A DNA stretch of 54,486 bases from Candidatus Contendibacter sp. (GTDB lineage Bacteria > Pseudomonadota > Gammaproteobacteria > Competibacterales > Competibacteraceae), in NCBI GenBank assembly GCA_029624675.1, contig JARSSP010000066.1:1-54486 (forward strand), read 5' to 3'. Both the position numbers and the translations under genes were made by a program. The notes under the pieces are model-generated. The model did no database searches and had not been told where the DNA came from. It was given only the letters and a program-made list of their open reading frames with translations. This document shows, piece after piece, positions 47,962-54,486 of the stretch (positions within the stretch are counted from its first letter, which is position 1; every line of letters begins with the position of its first letter).

Positions 47962-49983
47962 ATGATTAAGATGCTATTTAGGCAGTTTTTTCCGGTCGGC
48001 CTGGGCCTGTTGACCGGTTCGGCGGTCGCCGCCGCGCCCGATTTGACCGGGTTCAGCATCGAGGACCTGATGCAGGTGAAGGTGGTGTCGGCGGCGAAGG
48101 TGGAACAAGCCTTGCAAGACACGGCGTCGGCGGTTTTCGTCATCACCGCCGACGATATCCGCCGGTCGGGAGCGACCAACGTGATGGAAGCGCTGCGGCT
48201 CGCGCCCGGCGTGGAAGTGGCGCGCATCGATTCCAGCCGCTGGGCCATCACCATTCGCGGCTTCAACGGCCGCTTCGCCAACAAGTTGCTGGTCCTGATC
48301 GATGGCCGCACCGTGTACAACACCCAATTTTCCGGGGTGTATTGGGAAATACAAGACTTGTTTCTGCCCGACATCGAGCGCATCGAGGTGGTGCGTGGAC
48401 CGGGAGGCGCCCTGTGGGGCGCCAACGCGGTCAACGGCGTGATCAACATCATCACCAGGAATAGCAAGGATACCGAAGGCGGATTGGCGACGCTGACCGC
48501 CGGCAACGAGGAACGAACCATCGCCGGGGTTCGTTATGGCGGCAAGCTGGGCGACAGCGCGCAATATCGGATTTATGGGCAATTCACCGACCGCGACGGT
48601 CAGACGGCCGCCGCGACCGGTGGCGACGTGGGCGACGATTGGCGGATGGGGCGGGGTGGATTCCGGCTGGACTGGGCGCCGTCGGCCCAAGACAAGGTCG
48701 CCGTGCAGGGCGACGTGTACGACGGGAATTTCGATCAGAATTACACCTTGCCCGGGCTTGCTCCACCGTATGTCGAACCGCGATTGTCGCCGGTCACGGC
48801 CTCGGGCGGCAGCGTGCAGGCCCGCTGGGAGCGGCAAGACTCCGCCACCTCGGGGATGGGTCTGCAAGCGTATTATCAGTACGCGAGGCGCGATGATCCC
48901 CTTTACGTCGCCGACTCCGATACCTTCGATCTGGATTTTCAGCACAATTTCGCGCTGACTGATCGACAAGCCATCGTCTGGGGCCTGGGTTACCGGCGCG
49001 ATTCCGATCAATTCACCGATACCTTGTTCAGTTCCGTCAAACCCAGCCAGTTGACCACGCAACTCTTCAGCGCCTTCGTGCAGGATCAAGCGGAGCTGAT
49101 TCCGGAACAGTTGCGCCTGACGGTTGGGTTGAAGGTCGAGCACAACGATTTCACCGGCTGGGAATGGCAGCCCAGCATCCGGCTGCTGTGGACCCTGAAT
49201 GCCAACCATCGGTTGTGGGCGGCGGTATCCCGGGCCGTCCGCACACCCTCGCGCGGCGAGCAGGATGCACGGGTGAATCTGTTTGTCTTGCCCCCTTCGC
49301 CGCTCACGGGAAATTTGCCGACGCTTTTTTCGATTTTCAGTCCCGACGACCTCCAATCCGAGAATCTGATCGCCTATGAAATCGGCTACCGCTCCCAGTG
49401 GTCGGAGCGATTTTCCGTGGACGCGGCGGCTTTCTACAACGACTACGACCAGATTATCGCCACGGTTCCGGGAGCACCGTTTCCGGAGACGCGCTCTTTC
49501 CCGCCCTATCTGGTGGTGCCCCTGGAATTGCAAAACGTGGGGGCGGGGCATAATTACGGGTTCGAACTGGCGGCCGATTGGCGTCCGACCCAAAACTGGC
49601 GCTTGCAACTCGCCTATTCGTATTTGCATCAGGAGGTCCAGGGAAGCGGTGGGGAGCCGCCCTTTAACTCTGGCGTCCTGAATCAGATTTCCCTGTTTTC
49701 GACCTGGAATGTCCAGGATAACCTCGATTTCGATGTATGGTGGCGCTACGTCCATCGGGATGGGGTGATTCTCACTTTCTCCCCCTACGGAAACGTGGAA
49801 ATCGATCCTTATTCCACTCTGACCCTGCGTCTGGGGTGGCGTCCTCGCAAGGATTTGGAACTGTCCCTGGTGGGCGCCAATTTGCTGGATGGGAATCACT
49901 TGGAATACGTCCAGGAAGCCTACACCTTCCCGGTCGAAGTGGAACGCAGTCTCTATGGTCAGGTGAAATGGAATTTCCGATAA
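47962..49983 (+). CDS. TonB-dependent outer-membrane receptor
   Basis: This 673-residue protein has a signal peptide (residues 1-24). The plug domain (about 40-165) shows SIEDLMQVKVVSAAK, AVFVITADDIRRSGATNVMEALRLAPGV, RGFNGRFANKLLVLIDGRTVY and IERIEVVRGPGGALWGANAVNGVINIITR. A 22-strand-type barrel ends KWNFR. The SIEDLM start is close to TonB-box-less receptors of the CirA/IutA-like group. The substrate is not evident. It is followed in an overlapping arrangement by yfiR and a hybrid kinase, suggesting that transport and signalling are linked. Confidence 0.9.
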   Translation: MIKMLFRQFFPVGLGLLTGSAVAAAPDLTGFSIEDLMQVKVVSAAKVEQALQDTASAVFVITADDIRRSGATNVMEALRLAPGVEVARIDSSRWAITIRGFNGRFANKLLVLIDGRTVYNTQFSGVYWEIQDLFLPDIERIEVVRGPGGALWGANAVNGVINIITRNSKDTEGGLATLTAGNEERTIAGVRYGGKLGDSAQYRIYGQFTDRDGQTAAATGGDVGDDWRMGRGGFRLDWAPSAQDKVAVQGDVYDGNFDQNYTLPGLAPPYVEPRLSPVTASGGSVQARWERQDSATSGMGLQAYYQYARRDDPLYVADSDTFDLDFQHNFALTDRQAIVWGLGYRRDSDQFTDTLFSSVKPSQLTTQLFSAFVQDQAELIPEQLRLTVGLKVEHNDFTGWEWQPSIRLLWTLNANHRLWAAVSRAVRTPSRGEQDARVNLFVLPPSPLTGNLPTLFSIFSPDDLQSENLIAYEIGYRSQWSERFSVDAAAFYNDYDQIIATVPGAPFPETRSFPPYLVVPLELQNVGAGHNYGFELAADWRPTQNWRLQLAYSYLHQEVQGSGGEPPFNSGVLNQISLFSTWNVQDNLDFDVWWRYVHRDGVILTFSPYGNVEIDPYSTLTLRLGWRPRKDLELSLVGANLLDGNHLEYVQEAYTFPVEVERSLYGQVKWNFR

Positions 49984-50614
49984 ACCCGCTCGCGAGATCG
50001 CCCGCCTCCACCGGGGGTGGGAGCGAAGGCGGAAGGCTGGCCGCCAAGCGTCGCCTGGCGGTTCCATGGCGCCGCGGGTTGATGGCCCTGACCCATTTTT
50101 TACTGGGTGGGTTGTTGCTGGGCGGCGTTTGGGGGGCCGAATTCGACGAATACGCCATCAAGGCGGCTTATCTGTACAATTTCGCCAAATTCGTGGAGTG
50201 GCCGCCGGAAGCGTTCGCCAGCAATGACGCGCCGCTGTGGATCTGCATCGTCGGCGCCAATCCGTTTGGCGACGCGCTGATCATGCTTTCCGGGAAAAGA
50301 GTGGAAGACCATCCGGTGGAAGTACGCCACCTGCCAGCGGCGACGGGCCTCGACCAATGCCATATTGTGTTCATCGGCCGCCTTGAGCAAGGGCAATTCA
50401 AAACCGTGCTGGCCAGGCTCGCGCGCCTGCCGGTCCTGACCGTGAGCGACATCAACGACTTCGCCCGGATGGGTGGCATGATCGGCCTGGTCGAGGCCGA
50501 CCAGCGCATCCGCTTTGACATCAACCTGGTTACCGCGCAGCGGGCCAATCTCAAGCTCAGCTCCCAGTTGCTCAAGCTGGCCTCCATCGTGGAGCAGAAC
50601 GGCGGAACGCCTTG

Positions 50615-50615
<1 letters not shown>
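49968..50615 (+). CDS. YfiR family periplasmic protein
   Basis: This protein has up to 215 residues. A hydrophobic export signal (HFLLGGLLLGGVWG) is followed by EYAIKAAYLYNFAKFVEWP, the YfiR/DUF4154 signature, and later FARMGGMIGLVEADQRIRFDINL. In Pseudomonas, YfiR binds the periplasmic part of YfiN, a CHASE8-type domain, and represses it. Here the next gene is a CHASE8 kinase. I give the ATG at 49968, overlapping the receptor gene; the ATG at 50082 would give a 177-residue protein, closer to the family length, but a signal without basic residues. Its stop overlaps the kinase start. Confidence 0.85.
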
Positions 50616-53514
<2,899 letters not shown>

Positions 53515-53518
<4 letters not shown>

Positions 53519-54327
53519 ATCCGCTGCGAAATCAGCCCCTGATCCTCGTGGTGGACGATGATGACGGGCAGCGCCTGCTGGCCGGTGCGGCGTTGCGGCA
53601 GGGTGGATTTGCCGTGGTGGAGGCCAGTGACGGCGAGCAGGCCTTAGTGACGTTCCAGCACGAACAGCCCGATATCGTGTTGCTCGATGTGGTGATGCCG
53701 GGGCTGGATGGCTTCGCCGTTTGCGAGGCGCTGCGGCAATTGCCCGGTGGGCAGTATCGCCCCATCGTCCTGGTCACGGGCCTCGACGACGTCGAATCCA
53801 TCGAGCGCGCTTACGAAGTGGGGGCCACCGACTTCATTACCAAGCCGATCCAGTGGTTGGTTCTGCATCATCGGGTTCGGTATATCCTGCGCGCCAGCCA
53901 GACCGAGGAGACCATGCGCAAGTTGTCCTGGGTGGTCGAGCGCAACCCTATTTCCATTTTGATCACCGACACCCATGGCATCATCGAGTACGCCAATCCC
54001 CGATTTAGCCAGGTCAGCGGCTACTTTCTGGAGGAGATTCGCGGCAATACTCTCTATTTTCTCCAGACCAGCACCTTGAACGCGAAGGAGTATCAGCGGT
54101 TGCAGCAGGCCATCGCCACCGGCGGCGTTTGGCAGGGTGAGTTATGCAGCCGCCACAAGGATGGCAAGTTTTTTTGGGAAGTGGCCCATGTCTCGGCCAT
54201 TCGCGATGCAACCGGGGCGATCACGAATTTCGTTTGGCTGCGAGAGGATATCACGACCCGTAAGCAGACCGAGGAGCGCGCCCGTTTCCTCAACAAGGCT
54301 CATTTTGGCGACGACTCGCCAGAGTAG
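53515..54327 (+). CDS. Response regulator with receiver and PAS domains (probably truncated)
   Basis: This 270-residue protein has a receiver domain (acidic 14-17, phospho-acceptor Asp58 in IVLLDVVMPGLDG, Thr in LVTGLDD, Lys in ITKPIQ). A PAS/PAC domain follows (about 140-255; NPISILITDTHGIIEYANP, FFWEVAHVSAIRD, FVWLREDITTRKQTEER). It ends FLNKAHFGDDSPE just where a GGDEF domain would begin (compare LAHFDxLTGLPNR). A GGDEF tail survives 28 bp downstream. So the present protein probably lost its output domain. It is coupled to the kinase by an ATGA overlap. Confidence 0.88.
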
Positions 54328-54354
54328 CCACCGCCCTTGACGGGAAGCACCTCG

Positions 54355-54456
54355 ATGAGCGTACCCGCGCTGTTGAAGAGCGCCAATACCGCGCTCCATC
54401 ATGCCAGGGATCAGGGACGGAACAACTATCGGTTTTATTTCCATATTGAAGGTTAA
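54355..54456 (+). pseudogene. GGDEF domain, C-terminal remnant
   Basis: The 33-codon frame reads MSVPALLKSANTALHHARDQG and GRNNYRFYFHIEG before TAA. LLK-A-TAL--A--QGRNNYRFY is the last helix and strand of diguanylate cyclase (GGDEF) domains. Everything from the DxLTGLPNR start to this helix is missing. It fits as the lost end of the upstream REC-PAS gene, joined by an internal deletion that changed frame. Confidence 0.7.
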
Positions 54457-54460
54457 AACC

Positions 54461-54477
54461 CCCGCCTTTCAGGCGGG
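54461..54477. repeat. Short GC hairpin at the window edge
   Basis: CCCGCC (54461-54466), loop TTTCA, GGCGGG (54472-54477), preceded by AAAA and followed by CAGATTTCA. Hairpins of this form mark the ends of IS200/IS605 elements, read here from the edge. It could also be a terminator of the remnant. The window ends too soon to decide. Confidence 0.35.
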
Positions 54478-54486
54478 CAGATTTCA

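Noticed and set aside
47974..50067. Minus-strand open frame of 697 codons under the TonB receptor
   Set aside because: Shadow frame; the plus strand encodes a complete signal peptide, plug and barrel.
54142..54444. Minus-strand frame of 100 codons at the right edge
   Set aside because: Overlaps the REC-PAS gene and the GGDEF remnant; no motif.

Overview
The window is high-GC DNA that reads as a gammaproteobacterial chromosome. The first 14 kb hold the canonical tuf-S10-spc-alpha ribosomal supercluster in the enteric order, including secY, rpmJ and rpoA. The rest carries genes typical of Gammaproteobacteria: pdxH, recC, yejBE-type permeases, Pat-type protein acetyltransferases, a DciA-like protein and an AcsA-type synthetase. 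The style recalls Competibacter-like or other environmental gammaproteobacteria, but the sequence alone does not settle the genus.

Layout. 1-14029: end of tuf, then 28 intact genes from rpsJ to rplQ and a terminator. 14062-19529: accessory genes (a membrane protein with a tiny upstream partner, an outer-membrane beta-barrel protein, pdxH, a thioredoxin/DsbD-like membrane protein, a promoter/small-ORF/terminator unit, a lone acyl carrier protein). 19764-32192: an acyl-metabolism block with an AMP-forming acetyl-CoA synthetase (minus), a divergent Pat-type acetyltransferase, then mobA, a dciA-like gene and recC, closed by a second Pat paralogue on the opposite strand. 32702-34957: two glycosyltransferases of the arsenosugar-associated families, tRNA-Ala(CGC), and a scar made of integrase, IS3 and type III restriction-enzyme pieces. 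35078-44492: a divergent membrane pyrophosphatase, an amber-interrupted gene, an HExxH protein, a DUF123 protein, yejB/yejE permeases, a polytopic membrane protein, and a collapsed macA-macB locus. 44544-47574: a third Pat paralogue followed 7 bp later by a CheY-like response regulator. 47962-54486: TonB-dependent receptor, YfiR, a CHASE8 hybrid histidine kinase, a REC-PAS protein and a GGDEF remnant.

How the genes may work together. The most striking theme is protein acetylation. Three large Pat-like proteins (ACD-like body plus C-terminal GNAT) lie within about 25 kb; one is divergent from an acetyl-CoA synthetase that carries the classic target lysine motif, and another sits in a pair with a response regulator. 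The second theme is a YfiR/CHASE8 signalling module wired to a multistep phosphorelay rather than directly to a diguanylate cyclase. The third is gene collapse: macAB, the GGDEF domain, an integrase, an IS3 transposase, a restriction enzyme and an oxidoreductase all survive only as fragments, some of them joined by apparent internal deletions.

All functional names rest on protein motifs read by eye and family knowledge; no searches were run.
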